From Marisa cornuarietis (taxonomy: Eukaryota > Mollusca > Gastropoda > Architaenioglossa > Ampullariidae): 64,000 bases of DNA. Made by a program: the position numbers and the translations under genes. Where the stretch lies: positions 573,501-637,500 of the forward strand of contig SMMW01000179.1 of the NCBI GenBank assembly GCA_004794655.1, given 5' to 3'. Each line of letters opens with the position of its first letter. Position 1 is the stretch's first letter. A model generated the notes under the pieces. It was not told the origin of the DNA, did no database searches, and saw only the letters and a list, made by a program, of their open reading frames with translations. Positions 22,501 to 33,201 of this stretch are shown here, one piece after another.

Positions 22501-24261
22501 AAGTTTTGTTTAAAGAACATAAATGTAATGAGAAACCAAAATCATATAAAAAGAGGACTTTTGCATCAGATTCATTTTGTTACGAGCATTTTGAGAGATG
22601 TTGAATTCACCTGGGACAATGTAATTTCTTTCCTCTCTTTATGTTGCAGATCTTTAAGACGTGAACAACTCCATAGTGCAGCCACACCATTGTTTGAATG
22701 TCATGCTTGGTGGCATATTTTGGCTGGAACAGGCACCTACCTATCTCTTGTCTTCGTGTGAGTTCACATGGGAAATTATTCTTCAAATGCATTGCTAGAA
22801 AAGACATAGATCCACATCACGCACTTGTATAAGTGAAAATGTGACTTTAAAAGAAATGCCATAACCATCAGCAGATGTGACTTCATTAGCTGTCTCGTTT
22901 ACTTTTGAAAATATACCTATATGCTGATGGGTGTAAGTACAAATAGCAGACTCCTGCCTTTGTGCAGCTTATTTTTGATGTATCCAGTTCAGGTCTTCTT
23001 TTTGCGTTTACTTGCAAAGTCATTCAGAGTTATGATTTCATATAGTTAAAGTTGTGTATGTGAAGTACACGCTTACAAAATGTTTGGTGAGTTCTTATTG
23101 TCAACACATTCTAAACTTACTTACTTACTGCCCGTTATGCCTGTCAGCACGTAGGGCAGCGACAAAGGTCCTCCACTTTTGTCTGTCCTGGGCAAGCCTC
23201 CCCACAGTGCCCCAGCTGTGATTTAGGGTCTTCAGTTCTGCCTCTACAGTTCGCCGCCAGGTGTTCTTGGGCCGGCCTCGCTTGCACTTTCCCTCTGGAG
23301 TCCAGTGTAAGGCAGTTTTAGTGATGGAGTTGCTCTTGCCTCTGATGACATGGCCAATCCAGCGCCATCGTTTCTTCATCAGGATGGTGGTCATACTCTC
23401 TTGCCCACACTGGGCAAGTAGCTCCTCGTTGGAGATTGTCCTTGGCCAGAAGATGCCCAGGATTCTTCTCAGGCTTTTGGTGTGGAAGACTGACAGTTTG
23501 TTGAGGTCGCTGTCAATAACACATTCTAAAGCCAGTATCTTAATGTTCGTGTAGATATGCTGTTGTTTATTAGGTCTGTATTTTGCTTCATGCCATGTCT
23601 TGTGTTATCTTAGTATTCAGGGTTAGAGAATTGGTGGAGTAGGGAGGGGGGTTGATGCTCTGAACCAGCAACTCACATTGAATCAGCTGTCCCTGTATAT
23701 AAACAAGCAAATAAAAAAAATTCACACATCTATCTGCGTATAATTAAAAGCACATTATTATGAATTCATACCAGCACTCTTGTACACTGTATATTTTTTA
23801 GTTATACCACTGTAAATAAATTAATTAAAAAAAAACAAGTTTGTACCATTGCATCGTTTTTGTTCAGGAGTTAAATCCATAGTTCATGCTGCTATAGAAT
23901 GTACACTGAATCCTGATATTGTCTTTGCAGAGCTCATACGCGTTACTTCATACTGGGGAGATCCCCACAGTTGAAGGTAAATGTTGTATTATAATGTCTT
24001 GGATGATCTACATGTATAGATAGATCGAGAGAAAGAGAGAGATATTGTCATATGTGATACTTTTGTCGAATGTAGGAGGTGGTAATATATATATCCACAT
24101 ATCCATAAACATAACTGATTCACCTTAGATTCTTGTTTGACATATATTGAATTTGTTTGGGTATGCAGTCTGCCTAATACAGAATTTTAAATTTGCAGTT
24201 TTTGTTTGGGTTCTGGCCCTATGTGAGTGTACCACTGGCCTGCAAAAAGCTTAAACAATGA
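10554..24261 (+). CDS. ACER3: Alkaline ceramidase 3-like (12 coding exons, complete)
   Basis: This is an integral ER/Golgi membrane amidase that hydrolyses (phyto- and unsaturated) ceramides to sphingosine. Coding exons are 10554-10647, 13601-13711, 14790-14842, 16983-17035, 17531-17584, 17798-17879, 18715-18750, 19003-19058, 20957-21058, 22650-22757, 23931-23976 and 24199-24261. All have GT-AG borders, and the phases join to about 285 residues (human ACER3 is 267). The start [20 protein letters not shown] matches the family. DWCEENY with the following VAEFWN gives the calcium-site residues. GSWAFHMTL (Ser and zinc His), LLDELPM (Asp) and CHAWWHIL (two zinc His) give the active site. [12 protein letters not shown] and the terminal FLFGFWPY are also diagnostic. 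Seven hydrophobic segments are expected. Introns carry several transposons, but no exon is damaged. Confidence 0.97.
11639..12130 (+). mobile_element. L2/CR1-type LINE 3' fragment (ACER3 intron 1)
   Basis: From about 11639 the sequence matches, on the opposite strand, the LINE end at 48421-48930. The open frame to 11881 encodes the extreme C-terminus of the polyprotein: [39 protein letters not shown], and [12 protein letters not shown] 3' UTR and a hairpin-plus-tail end follow: AGCGCTAAGAGCATACTC, then GTGAATATGCGCTATAAAAATC and (ATT)n. It is 5'-truncated. No clear target duplication was found. Confidence 0.85.
13981..14435. mobile_element. 455-bp MITE with perfect 15-bp terminal inverted repeats (ACER3 intron 2)
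   Basis: The left end CAGGGCTTCTGCTAA and the right end TTAGCAGAAGCCCTG are exact inverse complements (17 of 18 bases if extended). Inverted GGGGTCCC-containing segments lie further inside. Immediate flanks show a 5-bp direct repeat, ATTAA, on both sides. The CAGGG...CCCTG termini recall hAT elements, but hAT normally duplicates 8 bp, so the superfamily is left open. No transposase is encoded; it is non-autonomous. Confidence 0.85.
14999..16907 (-). pseudogene. hAT-superfamily transposase remnant (ACER3 intron 3)
   Basis: The minus strand encodes a degenerate DUF4371/ZMYM1-like hAT transposase. From the right: [37 protein letters not shown] (DDE Asp region), [44 protein letters not shown], ending in the hAT dimerisation domain [18 protein letters not shown] and [18 protein letters not shown]. 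It is broken by an in-frame TAA near 16410, frameshifts near 15650 and a TAA inside SFSKLKL (expected Ser) near 15260. CAGGGCCGGTGCTAGGC at 14999 looks like one hAT terminus. The partner terminus on the right is missing, so the 5' portion is lost. It is not a host gene. Confidence 0.85.
19255..20030 (-). pseudogene. Degenerate LINE reverse transcriptase C-terminus (ACER3 intron 8)
   Basis: The minus strand reads [18 protein letters not shown] and [11 protein letters not shown], then [14 protein letters not shown] and DLGINTANW. This is the order found in the C-terminal part of RTE/CFDP2-like LINE reverse transcriptases ([30 protein letters not shown]...W). Stops and frame changes show it is inactive. 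It is a different lineage from the 8.1-kb element. The left and right limits are approximate. Confidence 0.65.
20031..20956. other. Rest of ACER3 intron 8, unassigned
   Basis: This stretch is GC-richer than the surrounding intron and has several short open frames. It may be a further, more decayed part of the LINE at 19255-20030 or another repeat, but I recognise no domain or terminal structure in it. Confidence 0.3.
21650..21787. repeat. Two-copy 72-bp tandem repeat (ACER3 intron 9)
   Basis: Units starting at 21650 and 21722 share TGTTACTC, AAGGTTACTTCC, CACACTAAAATTAGC and CAACACA with scattered substitutions. The function is unknown. The segment GTTACTTCCCCTTG recurs inverted near 29150, so part of it may belong to a dispersed repeat. 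Confidence 0.6.
23103..23530 (-). mobile_element. 5'-truncated LINE fragment with 13-bp target duplication (ACER3 intron 10)
   Basis: Direct repeats AACACATTCTAAA at 23103-23115 and 23518-23530 flank the insert 23116-23517. On the minus strand it encodes [20 protein letters not shown] through [12 protein letters not shown] to [20 protein letters not shown], the C-terminus of the same LINE family as 8107-9337. It ends in the same TAAG repeats. Its reading frame lacks the premature stop seen in the 8.1-kb copy, and this copy carries a 2-codon difference (GKSNSIT against GNSIT). Confidence 0.94.
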
Positions 24262-27200
24262 GGAAGATTTCTGCCTTGGATGAGTCATCATAATCTTTGC
24301 GTTGACTGAGCAAGTGTTGTTATTTGTGACAAATACCTGACCCCATCTGTTGTCTCCTATGTCTGTCATTTCATTGACTGATTGTTGCATTAGAACTCCA
24401 AAACAAGCAAAAAGTGTTGTTCAGCAGGGACTCAGATACATATTAAAAAAATTGATGTTGGGATTATTGAAATGATTTTATTCAAAAAGAGGTCTATTTT
24501 TGCAAAGATTATCTGGTTCAATGTGTAGGTAATCAGTTTATTCCATCTCACATTTTGATGTTGAAATGGAAGCAGTGACCAGCTGTAACTCTCATTTAGA
24601 TAATCTTTTGCAGTAATGTTATTTTTCATTATTTTTTTATTATTTATTTTTTTTATATTTTGTATGTTCATTACGGAAATATTGACTGATAAGCTTAGTC
24701 ATTGTTGCAGTGGCATTGAATATCAATTAACAAAATCATTGAAATATTTTCTCAGTACTTGTAAGAACTTACAAAACAAATTGTTTTCATTAGTTGAAAT
24801 CATGTGTAAAACTGTTTTTTCTCTTTCCCTTTAAAAATTCCTTTCATGAAGAAACAGATTTGCATTTTTTTTTTACCACATGCATTCTGTTCCTTAAACA
24901 ATTGTCATTACTGTAGAATTTTTTTTACGACAAAACCTCCAAATATTAAAATTGATTAAGACTAATAGAAATATGCTCACAAATAATTGACCAAATATCG
25001 TCACTCATGAGCTGTATTCTTTGGGAAATATGTCCAGATTTTCCAAACAAAGGTCTTTGTTCATTATTGTAAAGGAATTACTTAAACTAGATGGTGAAAT
25101 GTATAACTTTCTATGAATGTTTTTCAAGGCCTGGAGCATTAATATAATGCTACTTAAAATCTCAGTTTTAGAACCCCAGGGTGTTGATTGCATGATATTT
25201 TGGGGATGAATCTAAAGTCACCTTATTGGCTGCGGGATAAATGCTCCATTTTATTATTATGTTCTGTGATGCACATGACTTTGCATCATATGAGCAGTGG
25301 AGATAACATCACATATCAAAAATAATGTGATACCCAAGATTAAGGCAGAGCAATTAGATATATGACTGTTGTTGGTGAGATATCTGTGCCTGGTATATTT
25401 TTTCTTGTGATTTGCATGAGAGTTGACAATAGCAGGGTCAACAGTGTGGAAGACATGTCGGAGGTTTGTTGAACCTAGCATCCATAACACTGAAGATATC
25501 GTCCAATATTGATCACGATGAGCAAACATTTTTATGAAAGAAAGTATGTTTGGAAATGGTTGTATTTAGTTCTGCTGATGGGAGTCAGCAAGCCTTATTT
25601 TATAATCAAGCTAAAAGAATGATTAATGAATTGTTTTATCTCATTAGAGATGATTGTGTGTCCTGTTCTTTGATTTTTATTGCTGATTGAACTTTTGTGG
25701 ATGGGAAAGTGATTAATAGTTTTTTAGGTGATGAAAGCACATCAGTTGTTATGTATGTTCTGTGCACTTACTGGCTCTGGCAGATAGTGAAGAATTTTTC
25801 ACATGTTGGCTATAGTCTTTCATTAGGAAGCTATCTTCTGTGCAGATATTTGAAGACTAGATATATTTTGAACTGTTACACATTGCTAGATTGATGTGAC
25901 ACATTAGATGTATTAGAATGATCACTAGTAGAATACAAACGTTATTGTATTTTAGAGAAACTTACATGTGCTTAAGATAAGCAGTATGGCAGTATAAACT
26001 TTTTTTTTTTTTTAACTGTGAAGGGTTTCAGCATGTTTGCCAGATGCATGCATTTGATCTTGAGCACATTGGTAAGGAGGGACTTTCAGCAAAGGTTGGA
26101 TAGCAGGAAAGCATTTTAGTAATTTTTTTTTCCATCAGCAGTATTGTTTGCATGTGAGCACATGTAGCAGACACCAGCTATGTATTGCCAACACTTCTTG
26201 CCTTGGATAAAAGTTGCTTTTGTTTATCATATTTAATCAAATTGATTTTTTTAATTTCTTTTGTTTTTTTACAATATAGTTACAAGGACATCATTTTCTT
26301 TCAGTAATTTTTATGTCTTTCTTGAATATAAGGTGTGAAGAATTGGGTGTGGAACCTTTTTTTCTCTGAGGGCCATGATATTTATAAGATCATCTGTGGG
26401 CAATACATAATTATCAACTGAAAAATTAACCTGCTAGCTGTAGTTTCACTGGCATGGCAGGACCAAATCAAATGAATTCATGGGCCTTATACAGCCCATG
26501 GACTGGATGTTCCTGACTTCCCTGTTGTGAAATGTTACCTGGCTCATTTCTGCATCCACTTCTTACTTTATATGTTGCATCTTACAAAAATAAAAAAAAT
26601 TATAAGCATCTCTCATAATCTAGTCTAGGAAATAGAATAGTAATACAATGATGTTTAACAGGAATTAGACCTGTTCACCCATAGGATGATCAACCTGTAT
26701 CTCCAGAAAAAAAACATGTACTCTGTGGGAAGTCCTGTAACCTTCATTCACTGTGTTTCACAGATATAACAGTTAAACAGCTTGTTGGCCTTAGAATAAT
26801 TCCTGTAATGCTGAGGATTTTCCACAAGGGTAAGCAGGTCTGATAGAAACATTTATCATTTGTGAAATGATTTTAAGGACTGCATTGCAATGCCACTGTT
26901 TGTATATTTTCAAGTACAGAGATTTACCACATAGAATATATGATCTATAATCATAAATGACCACAAACATTTCATTTTAGGATGATTCACATGTTTTTGC
27001 TTTTAAAACTTTCTTTCAAGCTGTAACATATAGATCCTAAGATCTATAAATTAAAAGAATAATCAAGTTTGCAATTTCAAAGTTATGTCCTAGTTTTTAA
27101 ACTTTTCACTATGAACAATGTTTCCGTTTAGTGTGGTTCACATTTTGTTTTCTTTTAAAACAGTTTTTTATGCTTTACATATGTTTGGAACTAACTTTGT

Positions 27201-28304
27201 ACTTGCATTTGTGTAAATATTAATGATCATGTTTATTGAAGCAAGGCTCAGTTTCAGCTCCTCCCCCACCCCCACCTCCATGAGACATATGCTGGTCACC
27301 AAACATGACATACTCCTAGCATAATTCCTTGTGTCTCTATTTCCATGTAATGAGTATAATAGAAAATAGAAAAGTGAAATTTGGACATCATTTCATGTGG
27401 GGAAAAGTGTGTAGGTTCAGCTATCTTACTCTGCATGTGTTACATGTGCATTTGCAGGATTTGAGGAGAAGGAAGAAAGGACGTCAGAAATTCCAGTCTG
27501 CATTCCAAGAGCATACCATGGTCAGCGGTATGTGCAGACATGCGTTGTTTAAAAATGCAATCCTGCTTCTTCAGGTATATTTTTTCCATGCTGTATGTTT
27601 CCAAAATTTTTATGGTATATTCTTGTTTGAAAATTTATTATAAATCTCAGGAGTGCTTTATAAAGGGTTGTTCGATCTAAAGCTTTTTCAGAACCACCGG
27701 TCGAACTTTTGTATCTTTGTAAGAATTTCTTTATGAAGGATGTCTGTGCTTGATGTTTTCACTGACAAATCGATCTCTGAGTCGAAACTGGAAAGGTACG
27801 CAAAGGCTATATATTTTTTCAGAACATATCTTTTCTTACTAGCTGTTATTTTTCTGGAATCTACTTTTTGTTATTTGTTCCACTTACTGTTACATAAAAT
27901 ATGTTTGTGTGAGTTTTGTGGAATGCTGATGCTACTTGAAACACATTTTTCATCCAGTGTTTTGTAACTGAATTGACTAAATGTGGTTCATTAAACTACA
28001 TTTTCAGCAGTGTTGGTGATTTAAAACTAAATTTTATTCTTGCCTTACTCTCCAGCCTTTGGAAACCATGTTCAGTTCTTAGGGTGAATTCACATTCTTA
28101 CAGCTATATAAACAAAAATGCATCTCACATTTTTTTAAACTCTTGAAATGTAAATCCACAACACCTCTGCCCCAATCATTTAAAAAGTTTGCAGCCGTAA
28201 AAATTAAAGGTCATTATTATCAAACTTCTCAGACAATGCATGCTACAATAATCTTGTAGTAGATCAAGATATGTGATGGTCTTGGTTTACATGTAAATTA
28301 CACT
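24262..28304. other. ACER3 3' flank and intergenic DNA
   Basis: AT-rich DNA; the first few hundred bases are probably ACER3 3' UTR. No gene is recognised. A splice-like segment at 27464-27527 (AG acceptor, then codons for LRRRKKGRQKFQ) has no supporting partner exon and is not called. Confidence 0.4.
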
Positions 28305-29012
28305 GAACTTGTCGTCAGGTGTTTTCCCATCTTTGTTCAAAAATGCGCTGGTGAGGCCACTTCTTAAGAAATCCACGCTTGATGTCAATGTGCTAAACAA
28401 CTACCGCCCAGTCTCCAACTCGTCTTTTCTCTCTAAGATCATAGAGAAAATAGTTTTGACACAGCCCTGGGCCTACTTACAAGAGCACCATCTTCTCCCA
28501 CAAGTTCAGTCGGAATATAGACCCTTTCACAGCACTGAGACTACTCTTATTAAGATAACGACAGACATATTATCTGCCCTTGACAGTGGTGTTTCTCTCT
28601 TAACTCTACTGGACCTGTCTGCTGCATTCGACACAATAGACCACTCTCTGCTTCTTCATAGACTCCACACCCTCTACGGAATTTCTGGACCTGCCCTCTC
28701 ATGGTTCAACTCCTATCTCACTGATAGGCCCCAGACTGTGTCAGTTGATGGTCAGACATCTCGCCCTGCTCCACTTCTCTGTGGTGTTCCTCAAGGTTCA
28801 GTACTTGGCCTAGTTCTGTTTATCCTGTACACTAAACCACTTTCATCGTGCATCCGGTCTCACCAGGTTTCTCATCAAGCCTATGCTGACGACACGCAGC
28901 TTTACTGTTCTACTCCACCGGCTGAGTCTCACTCTGCTATTAGCTCTCTAGAAGCTTGTATATTAGCGATGTCAAGGGCTGGATGGTAAAAAACAAGCTT
29001 AAACTTGTAACA
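28305..29012 (+). pseudogene. L2/CR1-type LINE reverse transcriptase fragment
   Basis: The open frame encodes the reverse-transcriptase core: GVFPSLFKNALVRPLLKK, LNNYRPVSNSSFLSKIIEK, LDLSAAFDTIDHSLLLHRL (motif A), GVPQGSVLGLVLFILY (motif B) and HQAYADDTQLYC (catalytic YADD). A frameshift at about 28965 moves the following VKGWMVKNKLKL into another frame. After that the match stops, so the fragment lacks both the endonuclease and the C-terminus. It resembles the LINE whose 3' ends lie at 11.6 and 48.4 kb but does not overlap them. Confidence 0.88.
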
Positions 29013-30033
29013 CCCATTACAATTAGCACAGCTGTCATGTGTATTTACATATTTTTTTATTTTTTCTTTGTTTAGCAATTTTGTATTATTTTATTTTATG
29101 TATAGATTTTAATGTAGTCTCGCTCCACGAGACGAGACTTGAGTTAGGCAAGGGGAAGTAACTCTTTTGGTCCCCCAACGTTCTTTCATTTGTGAGAAAG
29201 ACGTGGTCAGGGTGGGCCGACGGCCTACCCTGCGATGTGTTTGTCCTAAATCAGGGCAACCGTTTTTGTCCAGGTTATGGGTATGGACTGTCTAGGGTAA
29301 GATGAGAGATGTGCATGTTGTTGTTGCCTGGTCGCCCCCAGGTTATGGGTTTGCACCACGGAGGGCAATGGAGAAGTGGGAGTAAGAACCATTTCTAGAA
29401 GGACAACATGAAGTAAGAGACTGGTTAAGGGGGTATTGTGTAGTATTGTTTGTTGTGGCTCTGGCGGGTCCAGTAGATATGTAAATGTTGAGATGAGGAG
29501 CCCTCACGTAGGGTCCAGTTGATGAAGATATTTGATTCAGTGGTAGGAGAGAATTGTTTGTAAGGGTATTTTGTTTGAGTGAAAGATGTTTAGGATAATG
29601 GTTGTATTTTTAGTGGCTGTAAGAGTTGACAATTTCCAGACCTCGAGGTCCAATGGCTGGCTCTAAAAATGGATTAAAGGTCACAATTAACGTTCACCGG
29701 TCAGGCCTAAGCAGTGAGAGAGAAGAGGTCAGCTAAATCACCATTGACGATTGGCTTTGACTTTTGGCTTTGTCATTTGCCACATTTGTGTGAAGGCCAC
29801 CCCCTGAGAATGTGCTTCATGCTGCCGAAACAGGACTTTTGTTGAGAACAGCTCCATCTGAATCAATGATAATAAAAGGTCAACATGCATCTGGGATAAA
29901 AACCGCTAAAAGGAGCATCACTGGTTGTTGGGAGGAGTGCAAGACCCAGATGTTTTGGTGACCTGCAGATTGCGAATCTAAGGGGCCAACGTATCGACGA
30001 CGACCTCTATCTTCACAGAATGAGTAAAAAAAA
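29013..30033. other. Unassigned intergenic block, possibly repeat-derived
   Basis: This block lies between the LINE fragment and the Tigger remnant. It has a clear composition change at about 29110 (a TAGTCTCGCTCCACGAGACG hairpin-like segment, then G-rich text). The part next to 30034 may be the 3' UTR of the Tigger element. I found neither long terminal repeats nor coding domains. Confidence 0.3.
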
Positions 30034-31081
30034 CTAAACAACAGGATGTCCATTTTTAAACAAGAGATACTGCTGTTTGTGGACAAGTTCTCTGCCTATT
30101 TGACTATATGACTGTCTTTTAGGTAGCTTTACCAAGAACTTATCTAGTGACACTTGCTTCTGTCTTCGTTCTAGGATGCCCCTAAAATTAGACATTGCAT
30201 TGTCATTAAGTAAGTTCATGCACTGCTCAGACACTGCTTTAGTAGGATGATGTTTTTCAACAAAATTTTGCACCTTTTTCCACATGATCAAAATTTCTTT
30301 AATCTCAGAGGTTATCCTTCCACATCTCCTCCTCCACTGATGAAAGCTCTTCTGTCACCTTTTGCTGCTGATCCTTATGAAGTTCTAGAAGTGTGTCGAT
30401 CGTAAATTTTTCGTTGTGATCCTGCACTAGCTCCTCCACATCAGTACGATCCACTTCCAGACCCAAAGTTTGCCCAGAGAGACAATTTTATCGAGTAGCT
30501 GCACTATCAGGTCCACAGGTTCAGGGCAGAAACATTCAAAGTCTCAGTCAACGACAGTCTCAGGCCACAGTTTTCGCCATGCAGAATTATGGGTCCTCGC
30601 TGTGACTCCTTCCCTGGCCTATCATTAAGATTTCAACAAATCAGGATATTGAAGTGATCATTCCAAAATTCTTTTAGATTGTTGGTGACGAACGGCCGTA
30701 CACCTTGGCGAGATCAGCCACACGTGGACCTCGCTCATGTTTCAGATGTTTGCCTGTGATCTCCTCCTTCAATTCTGTGAAAATTGTGTCCTTCTTCCTC
30801 TTAGCAGCACTATCCTCAGCAACCATCTTCTTGGGCGATATCGTGGGTTACAAAATTTCTTCACGTAAACCACACAAAAACACTATTAAGCGCAAATGAA
30901 CACAGAGATGCTTCCGCTACGAGGGAAAAACCAACACCGAGAGCGGAACGTAGCGCCCGCAAGCACGTGGCGCAGCCACAGCGTCGCTCGTAACCCGAGT
31001 GAATGCTCGAATACCGAGGCGAATTTTCCGACAGTTTTTTGCTCGTATGGCGAGGCGCTGGTACCTGATGAGGCACGACTG
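30034..31081 (-). pseudogene. Internally deleted pogo/Tigger-type transposon
   Basis: On the minus strand the element opens at 31081 with CAGTCGTGCCTCATCAGG next to a TA dinucleotide (Tc1/mariner-type target). It then has a 5' leader and an ATG at 30826, followed by an N-terminal HTH region with EITGKHLKHERGPRVADLAK. The catalytic DDE region is missing. Reading resumes with VEELVQDHNEKFTIDTLLEL and QQQKVTEELSSVEEE, then VQNFVEKHHPTKAVSEQ and FRGILERRQKQVSLDKFLVK, the characteristic C-terminus of TIGD1-like transposases. Several stops and frame changes separate these parts. It is a dead, non-autonomous copy; the far terminus is not identified. Confidence 0.8.
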
Positions 31082-31351
31082 TAATTGGAAAGTTCCTATA
31101 GGAGACAGATCGAGCATATAAAACTTTTTTTCCAAATGCACAATATTCTGTTTGTGCTCATGCAGAGAAAGTACATTAAGAATAATATCATTACTATTTG
31201 TGCACACATATACCTCCTCCTGATGGAGGTGCTCATGGCACTTAAGTCTACAAACATGCCACACACACAGACATGCTTGCACATCAGCACATGAACAAAT
31301 AATAAACTCACAAGCCCAAAAGGAATTTTATCAGCCAAAGCTTTTTCGATC

Positions 31352-31507
31352 CAGAGGCGTAGGAACCAGGAAGGGGGGGGGGACAAGGGGGACAGTCGCC
31401 CCCCTCAAATAAAGATACGGAGGACGAAAGACTGTGAGCGTCGTTCACTGTCAGCATGGAATTTGCCACCCCCGCCCCCTCAAAGCTGATATCTTCCTAC
31501 GCCACTG
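31352..31507. mobile_element. Short (156-bp) MITE with CAGTGGCGTAGGAA-type ends
   Basis: The left end CAGAGGCGTAGGAA and the right end TTCCTACGCCACTG are inverted repeats with one mismatch. The interior is G/C-run rich (a G run near 31372 and C runs near 31400 and 31470). The flanks share only the palindrome GATC, so no clear target duplication is visible. The termini are of the CAGTGGCG type common to hAT-like MITEs. Confidence 0.65.
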
Positions 31508-33201
31508 GATCATTTGCTCATCCTTTGGAAATCCGTGAAAGGATATGTTGGAGTCGTTGGACATTTGAAGACTGAACTATACACTAAAGTGCACAGCAAT
31601 GTCGATTCTCTATCTCTCTCTCGATCTTTCTTTCTTTCTTTCTTTTGTACCCGGGCCCGATGGTGTGAAAGAGGGCTGGGAAAATAATTCACGATCACAA
31701 TTAATGAATAGTTAATGCAAGGGGCCCAGAAAAGTCTTCTGCCCACAACGTGATTCTGAACTTTTTAAACAAACAGAACTCTCATTTCTATGATGTTGTT
31801 TGATGATTTTAATCAGATAACCCTGACTAGAGTTCAGGGGCCAGTTGCATGATACATTACTAACTTTAAACACTTTTAGGCTTTAACTCTGTTTAGAAAG
31901 GCACAACACATTTTCACTTTTTTAAAAAGAAGAAAACACTTTTTAAACCAGATTTTCGTTTCCGTCAACACATTTTTTGTGCAACGCGTCTAAATGGCAT
32001 ATGAGCGATATTTGAAGAATAAAAAATTTCTAGATTTCCTTCTTTAAAAGTTTTTTCAAGTGTATGAACAATAGCCCCAGCTCTTGTAGCAATAATGAGT
32101 AGACTGATAATGAGTAGCAATAATGAGTAGACAACTCGTGCTCGTACCCATTAAGAGTGTGATGAGAGTAGCCTCCCTTAACAGGATGTGGTGGTATCAT
32201 GTTTATGGCGTCTGCTTTGTTACTAAGAGAGCAGCACCATACAGACGTAGACTCCTACCATGTCAAATGATTGTAAATCGCAAAAATATTGGATGTGAAG
32301 CAAGCATTTGGATTTTTGTCAAACACCATGCGTTAGCTAATGAATGGTTTCGTTGACAGCTATCGTAAGTAAGACAGCGGTAAAAATCTTCTGTCATAGA
32401 TGTTTTCGATCACCACGTTTTATTTGTATCGACGCAGTAAATTTGTATTTACATGTATCGACGCAGTGTAAATGAAAATATTTGCCACCTTATAGTCTGG
32501 CATTTTCATGTTTGTGACTGTCAACATGTATTCGGAATTGTATAACAAAGCACGGCCATTATATACTTTAAAATAGTTTACTATATACGACCAAAAAATA
32601 ATGTAGTCCGTGCATAGTTGTCAGTGTTATAAATTAAATAGTCTTATTTTCATATTTGCAACACATCAGAGGTGATTTGAAGTTCTTAACTGTGATTAGA
32701 GCAACAGACCCATTCAATTCCAGTGTTGTACACCTATCCTCCAGTTGATTCATTTGATTCATTTCACACTGACCCTTATGGTTTTATTAGCTAAATGTCT
32801 AATGCTTATAGGAAAAGTACCATCCTAGCTTGTATCACCTAATGTGAAAAAACAGGTGCCTAATTTAAAATGAAAAAAGCACATTTTTCTGTAGATTTAT
32901 TATGAAAGCAACAGTACAGTTCCAGAGCTCTTAACCATGTTTCAAACTTTAAACATTTTACTGCAAAAAAAAAAAGCATATAGAATGTCCTGTATACTCC
33001 TTATTTTACCTTTAAGCATAGCTTAAGTTGCACTTGGTATTACAGTAATAAAATCGAAGTATGTCTTAATATGCCATATGTAGCATAATAGCTGTAATTG
33101 TTTTGAGGCATACACTGATAATGAAAACATACAGATACTGTTATGAGTGCTTGAAGTCATTATATGTTGTCATGTATAGCTTTGATATGCTCTGTCTCTA
33201 G
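31508..33201. other. Upstream region of the IQ-motif gene
   Basis: AT-rich DNA before the first recognised exon of the IQ-motif gene. A splice acceptor just before 33202 implies that an upstream non-coding exon and promoter lie to the left, but I cannot place them. Short open frames (for example 32123-32356) are unsupported. Confidence 0.3.

Noticed and set aside
27464..27527. Possible exon with AG acceptor and basic LRRRKKGRQKFQ text downstream of ACER3
   Set aside because: ACER3 already has a natural stop at 24259-24261, no partner exon was found, and the donor-side context (ATG|GTCAGC) is weak.
29110..29880. Possible solo long terminal repeat (starts TGTAGT, AATAAAAGG-like text near the right end)
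   Set aside because: No matching end, no 4-6-bp target duplication and no second copy were found in the window.
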